Below are positions 1-7,259 of a stretch of DNA of 51,751 nt, piece after piece. A model generated the notes under the pieces. That model made no database searches and was not told the origin of the DNA. It was given only the letters and a program-made list of their open reading frames with translations. Within the stretch, counting starts at the first letter, position 1, and each line of letters begins with the position of its first letter. Both the position numbers and the translations under genes were made by a program. The stretch is taken from contig JAJFVE010000042.1 of the NCBI GenBank assembly GCA_021371965.1, positions 1-51,751 of the forward strand, read 5' to 3'. Origin of the DNA: Planctomycetaceae bacterium. Its GTDB lineage: Bacteria; Planctomycetota; Phycisphaerae; SM23-33.

Positions 1-545
1 TATTCGATCTGTCCGCCGGCGGGCAGGCCTCGGGCGAGGCGCGTGAGCTTGACGCCCGTCGGCGTGAGTTGGTCGATGATGTGCAGCGCGGTGGCGTCGC
101 CGGTGACGGTGGGATTGGTCGCCAGGATCACCTCTCGCACGACGCCGGTCTTGACGCGCTCGATCAGCGGGGCGATGGTCAGGTCCTCAGGCTCCATGCC
201 CTCCAGCGGGGCGATCTGGCCCATGAGAACGTGATACACGCCGCGGTACGCGCCGGTAGACTCGATGCTCAGCAGGTCCTTGGGCTGTTCGACGACGCAG
301 ATGGTCGAGGCGTCGCGCGAGGGATCGGCGAAGACGCTGCAGAGCTCGCCCTCGGCCAGGTTGAAGCAGCGGCCGCATGGGCGGATCTTCGTCTTGACGT
401 CGCGAATGGCATCGGCCAGCGCCAGCGCCTCGGCGTCGTCGGCCTTGAGCAGATGAAACGCCAGCCGCTCAGCCGACCGTGCGCCGATGCCAGGCAGATT
501 GCCCAGCAGTTCAATCAACTTCGCGATGGTTTCACTGTATGCCAT
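1..545 (-). CDS. recR: Recombination mediator protein RecR, 3' end cut by window edge
   Basis: RecR works with RecF/RecO to load RecA at single-strand gaps. I translated this directly from the minus strand: 181 codons are visible, starting MAYSETIAKLIELLGNLPGIG, and the last 15-20 residues of a normal RecR of about 200 aa lie outside the window. The helix-hairpin-helix (GNLPGIGARSAERLAF), the zinc-finger region and the start of the Toprim domain (ICVVEQPKDLLSIE) are all present. The zinc finger is odd: Cys57, Cys60 and Cys69 are there, but the usual fourth ligand is Phe72 (TTC instead of TGC). It follows ybaB by 13 nt in the classic dnaX-ybaB-recR order. Identity is very secure; the zinc-finger change could be a real variant or a base error. 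Confidence 0.97.
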   Translation of the reverse strand, partial: MAYSETIAKLIELLGNLPGIGARSAERLAFHLLKADDAEALALADAIRDVKTKIRPCGRCFNLAEGELCSVFADPSRDASTICVVEQPKDLLSIESTGAYRGVYHVLMGQIAPLEGMEPEDLTIAPLIERVKTGVVREVILATNPTVTGDATALHIIDQLTPTGVKLTRLARGLPAGGQIE

Positions 546-558
546 ATCGGGAACCGCT

Positions 559-900
559 TCACCCCAACATCCCTTCCATGCCGGGAGGCAGGCCCATGTC
601 GGTAGCGAGTTTCTTCATGACTTCGGCGGCATACGTGACGGCCTTGTTCTGCGCGGCGCTGACAGCCGCCTTGACGAGATCCTCCAGCAGCGCCGCATCG
701 CCCTCGGCGAGTGCCTTGGGATCGATCCTGATGTCGATCAGCGCCCCGCGGCCGTTGACCGTGGCCGACACCGCATCGCCGCCGGCCGAGGCGGAATGCT
801 GCGAGGCCTCGATCTGCGCCTGGACTTCAGGCAGCTTGCTCTTCATCTCCTGAGCCATCTTCATCATCTTGCCAAGGTTGCCGAACACGTTTATCTCCAA
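559..900 (-). CDS. ybaB: YbaB/EbfC family nucleoid-associated protein
   Basis: A small DNA-binding protein of 113 aa, usual for YbaB/EbfC, which forms tweezer-like dimers on DNA and is commonly encoded between dnaX and recR. The start (MEINVFGNLGKMMKMAQEMKSK) is the family's N-terminal helix, and the central part (GGDAVSATVNGRGALIDIRID) is the typical beta-sheet core. The Met-rich tail (MGLPPGMEGMLG) is also typical. It lies 15 nt after dnaX and 13 nt before recR on the same strand, so the three are very probably one transcript. The link to recombination repair is inferred from gene order in the family, not from the sequence. Confidence 0.95.
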   Translation of the reverse strand: MEINVFGNLGKMMKMAQEMKSKLPEVQAQIEASQHSASAGGDAVSATVNGRGALIDIRIDPKALAEGDAALLEDLVKAAVSAAQNKAVTYAAEVMKKLATDMGLPPGMEGMLG

Positions 901-915
901 GTTTGGCGTGCAGTT

Positions 916-2733
916 TTATTGTATGGGTTCCGTTGCGTCAACATCGTCGCTCGCGGCTGCAATGCTGCCGTTACCGGCCCCCTCGCGGCGGACGTCGACC
1001 ACTTCGGCGTCGAACAGGGCTGCAATCTTCCGGATAGCGGGGTCTTTGGCGATGGCAGCGCGCTGGTCGGTTGAGAACCCGCCCATGGCCGGGGCGACGG
1101 GACCGGCCGCCTGCTCGGCCCCGCCGGCGGGCAGGAACTTACAGTGGACCGGCGTGCCGGCCAGTTCGCTCAGGGCCGCATCGAGCCGGTCGCTCTGTGC
1201 CTCGCAGCGGCGGCGAACGTGTTCGTGGTCGGCCTCGTACAGCAGCGTCAGCGACTGCCCTTCCAGCAACTGGACGGTTCCGGGTCCGAGCAGACCCGCC
1301 TCCTGCATCCGCTTGGAACGAAAGAGCGTTTCGACGACCGTCTTCCAGTTCTCGGCGAGCCAGGAAGCCTGCCAGACAATGTTTGTCGCCGGCGAAGGCG
1401 CTGCCGCGTCGAGGTCGCGCGAAGCTTCAGGCGGCGGAATCGCTGCGGAAGGCGCCGAGGTCGCCGGGGGCGGAGTACGAACAGGGGCGTCAGTGGTCAG
1501 CGGGGAATTTTTTTTTTGCTCCGCGGTATCCGGAGCGGTCGCGCCCACAGCGGGTCTTTGTTGAACTGGTCGGTTCACCGACCCGGTTCCCCGGCTTGCA
1601 GGGTTCTCAAGGCGTTCGATCAGCGACGCCGGATCGACGAACTGGTCCGCCTGCGCCAGTCGGACGATCGCCGCCTCGACCAGCGCGCGGGCGACGCTCG
1701 AACCGCGGACGTTGCGTCCCGTCGCCTGCAGCACACCTACCGCGTAGACCAGCGCCGGCAGCGAGAACTTGCCCGCCAGGTCGCCCACGGTCTTGCGCTG
1801 CGACTCGGGCAGCTCGATCAGTTCGCTGGCCGGGCCGCACGTGCGGGCCAGCATCATGTTGCGGAACGTCTCGCACAGCGACTGCACGACGCTTGAGAGC
1901 GTCACGCCCATCTCCAGCGCGCCCGAAAGCTCGCCCAGCGCGTCGGCCGCGTTGCCCGCGGCGATGGCGGCCGCCAGGGCGATCATCCGCTCGTCGCCGG
2001 CCGTGCCCAGCACGCGGACCACCTCGGCGTCGGTGACTTTGTCGGTGCCGCTGAGCATCTGGTCGAGCAAACTCAGCCCGTCGCGCATGGACCCGGCCGC
2101 CGACCGCGCGATGCGGTACAGCGCGTCGTCGTCGGCCTCCACCTTTTCAGCCTGGCACAGGGCCTTGAGGTGGTCGCAGATGCGGGCAGTGGGGATGTTG
2201 CGAAAATCGAACCGCTGGCATCGCGAGAGGATCGTCGCGGGAATTTTTTCCGGCTCGGTCGTGGCGAAGATGAACTTCACGTGGGCCGGGGGTTCTTCGA
2301 GAGTCTTGAGGAGGGCGTTGAAGGCCTCCTTGGTCAGCATGTGCACTTCGTCGATGTAGTAGATACGGTAGCGGCTGCGCGAGGGTCGAAACGCCGCGTT
2401 GGCCCGCAACTCGCGGATCTCGTCGATCCCGCGGTTGGATGCGCCGTCGATCTCGATCACGTCGATGTCGTCGCCGCGGGCGATGGCCGCACAGGCGTCG
2501 CACGTCCCGCAGGGCGTCTGCGTGGGCTCGTCCGTCGCCAGACAGTTCAAGGCCTTGGCCAGGATGCGGGCCATCGTCGTCTTGCCCACCCCGCGCGTCC
2601 CGGTAAAGAGATATGCGTGGGCGATGCGCCCAGCCGCGATGGCGTTCTTGAGCGTCTGCGCAATGTGCTCCTGCCCGACGACTTCGTCGAACGTGTTGGA
2701 GCGGTACTTTCTAGCTAGTACGAGATAAGCCAT
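916..2733 (-). CDS. dnaX: DNA polymerase III subunit gamma/tau
   Basis: Clamp-loader ATPase subunit, 605 aa from the chosen start. The ATG at 2733 (MAYLVLARKYRSNTFDEVVGQEH) is the conserved DnaX N-terminus. An open frame continues 63 codons upstream, but that part crosses a TTGGAAAT repeat and the SRP RNA, so I exclude it. Walker A is GTRGVGKT (about 45-52); zinc ligands are Cys64, 75, 78 and 81; Walker B is YYIDEVH (about 126-131); and the SRC sensor/arginine-finger region follows. A Pro/Ala-rich linker separates the ATPase part from the tau-specific C-terminus. A run of ten A at 1508-1517 falls in that linker, and a slip in either direction meets a stop within a few codons. A short gamma form of about 411-414 aa is therefore likely. 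Confidence 0.97.
   Translation of the reverse strand: MAYLVLARKYRSNTFDEVVGQEHIAQTLKNAIAAGRIAHAYLFTGTRGVGKTTMARILAKALNCLATDEPTQTPCGTCDACAAIARGDDIDVIEIDGASNRGIDEIRELRANAAFRPSRSRYRIYYIDEVHMLTKEAFNALLKTLEEPPAHVKFIFATTEPEKIPATILSRCQRFDFRNIPTARICDHLKALCQAEKVEADDDALYRIARSAAGSMRDGLSLLDQMLSGTDKVTDAEVVRVLGTAGDERMIALAAAIAAGNAADALGELSGALEMGVTLSSVVQSLCETFRNMMLARTCGPASELIELPESQRKTVGDLAGKFSLPALVYAVGVLQATGRNVRGSSVARALVEAAIVRLAQADQFVDPASLIERLENPASRGTGSVNRPVQQRPAVGATAPDTAEQKKNSPLTTDAPVRTPPPATSAPSAAIPPPEASRDLDAAAPSPATNIVWQASWLAENWKTVVETLFRSKRMQEAGLLGPGTVQLLEGQSLTLLYEADHEHVRRRCEAQSDRLDAALSELAGTPVHCKFLPAGGAEQAAGPVAPAMGGFSTDQRAAIAKDPAIRKIAALFDAEVVDVRREGAGNGSIAAASDDVDATEPIQ
1508..1517 (-). promoter_or_regulatory. 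A10 slippery run inside dnaX (putative gamma-form frameshift site)
   Basis: The coding strand reads CAA AAA AAA AAT at codons 406-409, so the frame contains A AAA AAA, a canonical slippery heptamer. A -1 shift (or an 11-A transcript) continues as KKKFPADH and stops after residue 414. A +1 shift (or a 9-A transcript) gives KKIPR and stops after residue 411. Both would produce a protein lacking the tau C-terminal domains, comparable with the gamma made by slippage in Escherichia coli and Thermus thermophilus dnaX. Whether slippage happens during transcription or translation cannot be told from sequence. Confidence 0.6.
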
Positions 2734-2734
2734 G

Positions 2735-2840
2735 GCAATTTCCAATTGGAAATTTCCAATTTCCAATTGCCTCTCGCAAGCCGCCGCCTTCTTTCCGACG
2801 CGGCAAATGGGCAATCGTAAATTGGAAATTGGAAATCCAA
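2735..2840. repeat. TTGGAAAT/ATTTCCAA short repeat cluster
   Basis: Two blocks of the same short word lie in opposite orientation: 2735-2770 repeats TTTCCAATT with internal inverted copies, and 2817-2840 reads ATTGGAAATTGGAAAT. They flank about 45 bp and could pair in single-stranded DNA or RNA. The cluster is directly upstream of the dnaX start, so it forms part of the dnaX 5' leader downstream of the SRP RNA. No function is known to me. Confidence 0.7.
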
Positions 2841-2900
2841 AAAAACGCCGTGCACTCCGCGTCGAGAACCTTGCACGGGGCCTGGCGCACCTGACGGCTC

Positions 2901-3000
2901 GGGTCAGGCAACCCTCCGGCACACGCTGACGAATCGCTTATGGCTGCTTCCTTCCGGACCTGACCAGGTTCACGTCACAGCGTTGCAGAGGACCCAACCT
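2901..3000 (-). ncRNA. ffs: Signal recognition particle RNA, small bacterial type (4.5S)
   Basis: The minus strand carries the invariant SRP domain IV: CCTGGTCAGGTCCGGAAGG followed by AAGCAGCC, including the GGAA tetraloop and the symmetric and asymmetric internal loops that bind Ffh. The flanks match bacterial 4.5S RNA in order: TCCTCTGCAACGC on the 5' side and GCGTGTGCCGGAGGG on the 3' side, which close the hairpin. Length is about 100 nt; the ends are estimated to within about 5 nt. It sits just upstream of dnaX on the same strand, a common bacterial order. This placement also shows that the longer dnaX reading frame across it is not coding. Confidence 0.93.
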
Positions 3001-3267
3001 TCAACACCGCCGGGCACGCCGAGGTATCCTGCGCGAGGAACCCTCGGCAGAGAGTTCAGTCCCGCTATAGCGGATTGCGGGTCTTGCCGACAAGTCGGCA
3101 ATCAGGGCACCGCTAACGCCCCACCTAGCACGGCAACTACATTTATACCACGCTCGAATGACGATTGCCAGTTCCCATCTCGCGTGGCATGGCGACACGC
3201 ATTGTTGTTTCTGGCGGGTCACCATGGGGACGATGTATCATCCACAGGATCTTAAGGAGTCGCTCCC
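3001..3267. other. Divergent intergenic region between SRP RNA and the fucosidase gene
   Basis: No gene seen. It contains a 12-bp palindrome CCGCTATAGCGG at 3062-3073 and a perfect hairpin TTGCCGAC-AA-GTCGGCAA at 3084-3101. On the minus strand GGTATAAATG near 3140-3149 holds a TATAAA-like -10 that could serve the SRP RNA, but it lies about 140 nt upstream, so this is weak. The plus-strand ribosome-binding site AAGGAG at 3254-3259 belongs to the next gene. Confidence 0.4.
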
Positions 3268-5400
3268 ATGCCATTGACTGATATGCCCGCGTATCAGTAT
3301 CCGCCCGAGCCCATCTCCGCCGCCAATGCCGCGCACTGGCAGTGGATGCAGGCATTCTACGATCGCGAAGTCTCGCGCCCGGCCTCGCCAGACGAGACGC
3401 CGGACCAGGCTCTGCGGCGGGCGGCTGTGGTCAGGCCCACGGCGGAAAAACTCGCCTATCTCGACATGGAGCTCATCACCTTCCCGCACTTCGGCATGAG
3501 CACCGTGTCCGGCCATCAGCAGGGCACGGGTAAGGAAGACCCGCGGCTGTTCAACCCGGAGGCCTTCGACGCCCGGGCGTGGGTGCAGTTCCACCAGGAC
3601 ATCGGCGCCAAGATGATCGTCTTCGTGGCCAAGCACCACGATGGGTACGCCCTGTGGCCGAGCCGCCTCAACGACTACTGCATCCGCAGCAGCCCCTGGC
3701 GCGGGGGGCGCGGGGATATGGTCGCCGAGATCGCCGGCGCCTGCCGCGATGGCGGGCTCAAGCTCGGGCTCTATATCTCGCTCTGGGACGCCCACGACAG
3801 CCGCTGTGACTATCCCCGAAAAGGCCCCGAGCACATGACGCCCCCCCAGCGCGAGGCTTACCAGGCCTACGTCGAGCAGCAGCTCATCGAGACGCTGGTC
3901 CCCTACGGCGAGATCGCCGAGCTGTGGTTCGATGGCGCGGGCACCAACGGCGCGGAGGACTGGAACCGCATCTACGAGATCATCCACCGCCTTCAGCCGA
4001 AGTGCCTGGTCGCCATGTGCGGCTTCGGCGCACGGTGGTGCGGCAACGAGTCGGCCGTCGGCGACGTGGTGAACTGGAACACCCTGCCCCTGCTGCCACA
4101 ACTGCGCAGCCATCAGTGGGTGCCCTTCCACTACGAGCAGTTGATCAGCAAGAACCTGCCGACCATCACCGACGACATCGAGCGACTCCGAAACCAGGAG
4201 ATGTTCTTCATCCCCCAGGAGGGCGACACGCGCGTCCTCTGCGGCGGCTGGCACTGGGACGGCCGCGGCGAACCGCGCAGCCTCGAGTGCCTCATCGACA
4301 TCTACTACGCGTCGATCGGTTCAGGTGCGGTGCTGATCCTGAGCCCCTCGCCGGACCCCCGCGGCGTGTTCAACGACCTCCAGCGCCAGCGCCTGGGCGA
4401 GTGGCGCAAGTGGATCGACGATTCCTTCCGCGACAACCTCCTCCGCGGCGCCAAGCTCACCCTCACCGGCGGGGCGAAAGATTACGACCCGCAGGATCTC
4501 CTGCGCACCCAGCGCGACCGGCCCTGGACCGCTACACAGGCAACGGACCTATCGCTGGAGGCCGAGTTCCCGCAGCCGCGCACATTCAACAACCTGCTCG
4601 TCGAGGAGCATCTCGTCGACGGCCAACGCATCGCCGCCTTCGCACTCGATGCCTGGCAGGACGGGCAATGGACAAGTGTGGCCCAGGGGCGCACCGTCGG
4701 GCACAAACGCATCCTGCCTTTCAGTGATGTGACCGCCGATAGAGTGCGGCTGCGGATTCTGGATTGCCGCGACGCGCCGGCGCTGCGATTCGTGGGCCTG
4801 TACAAGGCCCTGCCATACCGCCAGGGCAAGCAAGCCTATACCGACGCCGACTATCGCCCCGCCCTGCCCGATCGGCCCGGCCTGCAGCGCGGCTTGGCGT
4901 GGTCGTTCTACGAAGACGCCAACAACGGCTTTCTGCCCTACCAGGAGATGTTCAGCAACCTGCACGCGCCGAACGTCGCGCCCGTGGCGAAGGGCTTTGC
5001 CGCCGACCCAATGCAGGCTTTCAGTTCAGTCGCGGCCGGGCGCGATCGCAAGCAGCATTTCGCCATGCGGTTTGACGGGTACTTCAACGCGCCGGCCCGG
5101 GCGGTCTATACCTTCAAGGCCGCCGCCACCAGCGGCTGCCGACTCTACATCGACACTCAGCCAGCGATTGAAAACGACGCCTCGGCCGGCGCTGCCGCGA
5201 CGGCGGACGTTCCTCTCCAGGCCGGTCTGCATGCCCTGACGGTTCTGGCGTATTTTGGTTCGGCCGGCAAGGCTGCTCTGAGCCTGGAGGTCGAGTGGCC
5301 CGGCAACGCCGGCGGCGACGGGTTCGGCTGGTCATCGCAGCAGCGATTGCTGCCGCTGCTGTGCGGGGACGGAGAACAGAGACGGGGAGTGCTGGATTAA
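3268..5400 (+). CDS. GH29 alpha-L-fucosidase with C-terminal beta-sandwich and PA14-like domains
   Basis: A 710-aa glycoside hydrolase expected to release alpha-L-fucose from glycans by a retaining mechanism. The GH29 barrel spans about residues 55-390: HFGMSTVSG, then AKHHDGYALWPS (about 121-132, substrate contacts) and ELWFDGAG, where Asp222 aligns with the GH29 nucleophile. After the barrel, residues of about 410-515 look like a discoidin-type beta sandwich (TFNNLLVEEH, RVRLRILDCRDAPALRFVGLYK), and about 540-695 resembles PA14 (RGLAWSFYEDANN, FTFKAAATSGCRLYID, LQAGLHALTVLAYFG). No signal peptide is visible, so it is probably cytoplasmic. The ATG has AAGGAG 8 nt upstream. The acid/base residue is not conserved enough in GH29 to assign by eye, and the exact sugar specificity is inferred from the family. 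Confidence 0.88.
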   Translation: MPLTDMPAYQYPPEPISAANAAHWQWMQAFYDREVSRPASPDETPDQALRRAAVVRPTAEKLAYLDMELITFPHFGMSTVSGHQQGTGKEDPRLFNPEAFDARAWVQFHQDIGAKMIVFVAKHHDGYALWPSRLNDYCIRSSPWRGGRGDMVAEIAGACRDGGLKLGLYISLWDAHDSRCDYPRKGPEHMTPPQREAYQAYVEQQLIETLVPYGEIAELWFDGAGTNGAEDWNRIYEIIHRLQPKCLVAMCGFGARWCGNESAVGDVVNWNTLPLLPQLRSHQWVPFHYEQLISKNLPTITDDIERLRNQEMFFIPQEGDTRVLCGGWHWDGRGEPRSLECLIDIYYASIGSGAVLILSPSPDPRGVFNDLQRQRLGEWRKWIDDSFRDNLLRGAKLTLTGGAKDYDPQDLLRTQRDRPWTATQATDLSLEAEFPQPRTFNNLLVEEHLVDGQRIAAFALDAWQDGQWTSVAQGRTVGHKRILPFSDVTADRVRLRILDCRDAPALRFVGLYKALPYRQGKQAYTDADYRPALPDRPGLQRGLAWSFYEDANNGFLPYQEMFSNLHAPNVAPVAKGFAADPMQAFSSVAAGRDRKQHFAMRFDGYFNAPARAVYTFKAAATSGCRLYIDTQPAIENDASAGAAATADVPLQAGLHALTVLAYFGSAGKAALSLEVEWPGNAGGDGFGWSSQQRLLPLLCGDGEQRRGVLD

Positions 5401-5412
5401 CGGGATTAGAAC
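5381..5412 (+). repeat. Short dispersed repeat, copy 1 (GACGGGGAGTGC...GGATTA)
   Basis: The segment GACGGGGAGTGCTGGATTAA continuing as CGGGATTAGAA recurs with small changes at 6674-6706. Each copy lies at the 3' end of a gene (the first overlaps the fucosidase stop codon). It may be the residue of a small dispersed element. The following 5430-5552 shows only a TCG-rich triplet run (about 5471-5505) and no gene. Confidence 0.45.
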
Positions 5413-5552
5413 CAGATTAAGAGGATTGAGATCTCATGGAGAAGGGTTCAGGCGCAGCCGTCCATGCCTCGTCGTCGTCCTCGTCCTCGTCGTCGGTTCT
5501 TCGTCGCTGACATACAGTTGATTCCACCGCCAGCGGAGCATTCAATACGGCC

Positions 5553-6656
5553 ATGAATCCCAAACGAACTCTTTGCGGACCCGAGAAGATGTCTTCCAAG
5601 CAGCGCGTGCTGCGGACCCTGGCGTGCCACGAAGCCGACCGCGTGCCCATCAACTACAGCGGCAACGGCGATATCAACCGCCGCATGATGGAATACTTCG
5701 GCCTTGAACGCCACGACTGGGAGGGCTTCAACCGCGGCCTGGGCGTGGACTTCCGCGGCGTCGGCGCGCCATACATCGGCCCGCGGCTGCACGAGGACCA
5801 GCCGCCCATGCACTCAGACCCCTGCTGGGGCTGGCGCACGCGGTGGGTCGAGCACGAGTTCGGTGGGTACTGGGACTACTGCCAGTGGCCCCTCACCGAC
5901 GCCGGCGTCGACGAGATCGCCCGCTGGCCGATGCCCGACCCGGACCAGTTCGACTACAGCGTCGTCGCCCCCGCCTGCCGGGCCAACAAGGACTACGCCG
6001 TGCACATCGGCCACCCCGGCCTGGCGTGCATCATCAATACCGCCGGGTTCCTGCGCACGATGGGGCAGGTCTTCGTCGACCTGATCACCGACGACGAAGC
6101 CGGGCTGCTGTTGATCGACCGCATGCTCGACGTACACTACGAAACCGCCCGCCGCACGCTCGAAGCCGCCGAGGGCGGCGTCGATTTCATGTGGATGGGC
6201 GAGGACCTCGGCACGCAGATCGGCCCGATCATCAGCATGGACCTCTTCCGCAGGCACATCAAGCCGCGCCACCAGCGGTTCATCGACCTGGCCAAGCAGT
6301 ACGGCCTGCCCGTGATGATCCACACCTGCGGATCGAGCAGTTGGGCGTACGAAGAATATATCTCGATGGGCATGAACGCCGTCGACACCCTGCAGCCCGA
6401 GGCCGCCAACATGTCCCCGGACTACCTAAAGCGCACCTTCGGCGGCCGCCTGGCGTTCCACGGCTGCATCTCAACCGCCGGCCCTGTCGCCACGGCCGGC
6501 GTGGACGAGACGATCGCCTACTGCCGCGACACGTTGAAAACGATGATGCCCGGCGGGGGCTACTGCTTCGCCCCGACGCACTCCCTGCAAGACAACTCCC
6601 CCACCGAAAACGTGGTAGCGATGTACGAAACCGCCCACAAGTACGGCCGCTATTGA
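5553..6656 (+). CDS. Uroporphyrinogen decarboxylase (URO-D) family protein
   Basis: A 367-aa member of the URO-D superfamily, which contains haem-pathway decarboxylases and corrinoid-linked methyltransferases. Motifs visible: SSKQRVLRTLACHEADRVPINY at the N-terminus, the helix GLLLIDRMLDVHYE, MIHTCGSSSWAYEEYISMGMNAVDTLQPE, and FHGCIST, with the His/Cys residues in the place where methyltransferase members bind zinc. True HemE motifs (RQAGRY) are absent, so haem synthesis is unlikely. Many planctomycetes carry such proteins near glycan-degradation genes, but the substrate is unknown. No clear ribosome-binding site precedes the first ATG; the internal Met13 at 5589 (MSSKQRV) fits the family start better and may be the true start. 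It follows the fucosidase by 152 nt. Confidence 0.82.
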   Translation: MNPKRTLCGPEKMSSKQRVLRTLACHEADRVPINYSGNGDINRRMMEYFGLERHDWEGFNRGLGVDFRGVGAPYIGPRLHEDQPPMHSDPCWGWRTRWVEHEFGGYWDYCQWPLTDAGVDEIARWPMPDPDQFDYSVVAPACRANKDYAVHIGHPGLACIINTAGFLRTMGQVFVDLITDDEAGLLLIDRMLDVHYETARRTLEAAEGGVDFMWMGEDLGTQIGPIISMDLFRRHIKPRHQRFIDLAKQYGLPVMIHTCGSSSWAYEEYISMGMNAVDTLQPEAANMSPDYLKRTFGGRLAFHGCISTAGPVATAGVDETIAYCRDTLKTMMPGGGYCFAPTHSLQDNSPTENVVAMYETAHKYGRY

Positions 6657-6673
6657 TCCAGCGGGTCGACACG

Positions 6674-6706
6674 GGGACGGGGGGAGTGCGGGATTACAGG
6701 ATTAGA
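6674..6706 (+). repeat. Short dispersed repeat, copy 2
   Basis: GACGGGGGGAGTGCGGGATT followed by ACAGGATTAGAAA, similar to 5381-5412. This copy lies 17 nt after the URO-D family gene. See copy 1. Confidence 0.45.
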
Positions 6707-6771
6707 AAAACAACCAGGCCACAGAGCACTCGACAATCCTTGCACGGCGCGGCATATTGTGATTAACTACG

Positions 6772-6791
6772 CGGACTGACCAGTCAGTCCG
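6772..6791. promoter_or_regulatory. TetR-type operator upstream of a truncated tetR
   Basis: A dyad with 9-bp perfect arms, CGGACTGAC-CA-GTCAGTCCG, of the TGACYRGTCA type typical of TetR/AcrR operators. It lies 28 bp upstream of the tetR start codon, which suggests autoregulation when the gene was intact. A possible -35 TTGCAC (6740-6745) precedes it, but no convincing -10 could be fixed. Confidence 0.65.
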
Positions 6792-6818
6792 TTTTGCACT
6801 CCTGCTGGAAGACACCCG

Positions 6819-7051
6819 ATGACCCTGCACAAACGCCAGCGCATTATGCAGGCCACGGAGGAACTCTTCCGGGCACAGCGATATCACGAGCTGACTCTCG
6901 ACGAAGTCGCCCGCGTCGCCGGCATCGGCAAGGGCACCATCTACCGCTATTTCAGCGACAAGGAAGACCTCTTCTTCCAGACGGCAGTGGCGGGCTTCGA
7001 CGAATTGTGCGAGCTGCTGGGGGCAACGGGATGCCGCCGCGGCGATTGTAA
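6819..7051 (+). pseudogene. Truncated TetR/AcrR family regulator (N-terminal DNA-binding part only)
   Basis: The first 65-70 residues are a normal TetR N-terminus: KRQRIMQATEELFRAQRYHELTLDEVARVAGIGKGTIYRYFSDKEDLFFQ, with the helix-turn-helix at about residues 25-47. The protein then loses similarity after DELCELLGATG. The open frame continues to 7169 only by reading through the antisense of a tRNA gene (GRTRTFDLRFRRPLLYPTELRA is translated tRNA). TetR proteins are normally about 190-210 aa, so the ligand-binding domain is missing. The break falls about 30 nt from the 3' end of the tRNA, a usual integration point, so loss by integration and excision is a reasonable guess. A fragment of this kind could still bind the operator weakly; no function can be claimed. 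Confidence 0.75.
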
Positions 7052-7125
7052 CGCGCCCGGAAGGACTCGAACCTTCGACCTGCGGTTTAGAAGACCGCTG
7101 CTCTATCCAACTGAGCTACGAGCGC
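7052..7125 (-). tRNA. tRNA-Arg (anticodon TCT)
   Basis: The minus strand reads GCGCTCG TAGCTCAGTTGGATAGAGC ... CGGTCTTCTAAACCG ... GGTTCGAGTCC ... CGGGCGC. The 7-bp acceptor stem pairs (one G-U), the D, anticodon and T arms are standard, and the anticodon loop CTTCTAA gives TCT for AGA codons. The 3' CCA is not encoded (CGTTAC follows). Just upstream is an inverted repeat, CGATAA-ACA-TTATCG, at 7127-7141, overlapping the likely -10 region. The gene is 134 nt downstream of the sigma factor on the same strand. Confidence 0.95.
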
Positions 7126-7259
7126 ACGATAAACATTATCGTCTACGTTGGAGTCTATCGGGCACCTGATTTACAAACAACTGGTAAGACAACGGTAGCC
7201 AGGAGCCGGGGGGCGGCCGTGGGAAACGTGAGCGGGGATGGACCGTCCCTACGCTTTTG

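Noticed and set aside
2734..2922. N-terminal extension of DnaX by 63 codons
   Set aside because: It crosses the TTGGAAAT repeat and part of the SRP RNA; the conserved DnaX start is at 2733.
7064..7169. C-terminal part of the TetR frame (GRTRTFDLRFRRPLLYPTELRA)
   Set aside because: This is the familiar translation of an antisense tRNA, not protein.
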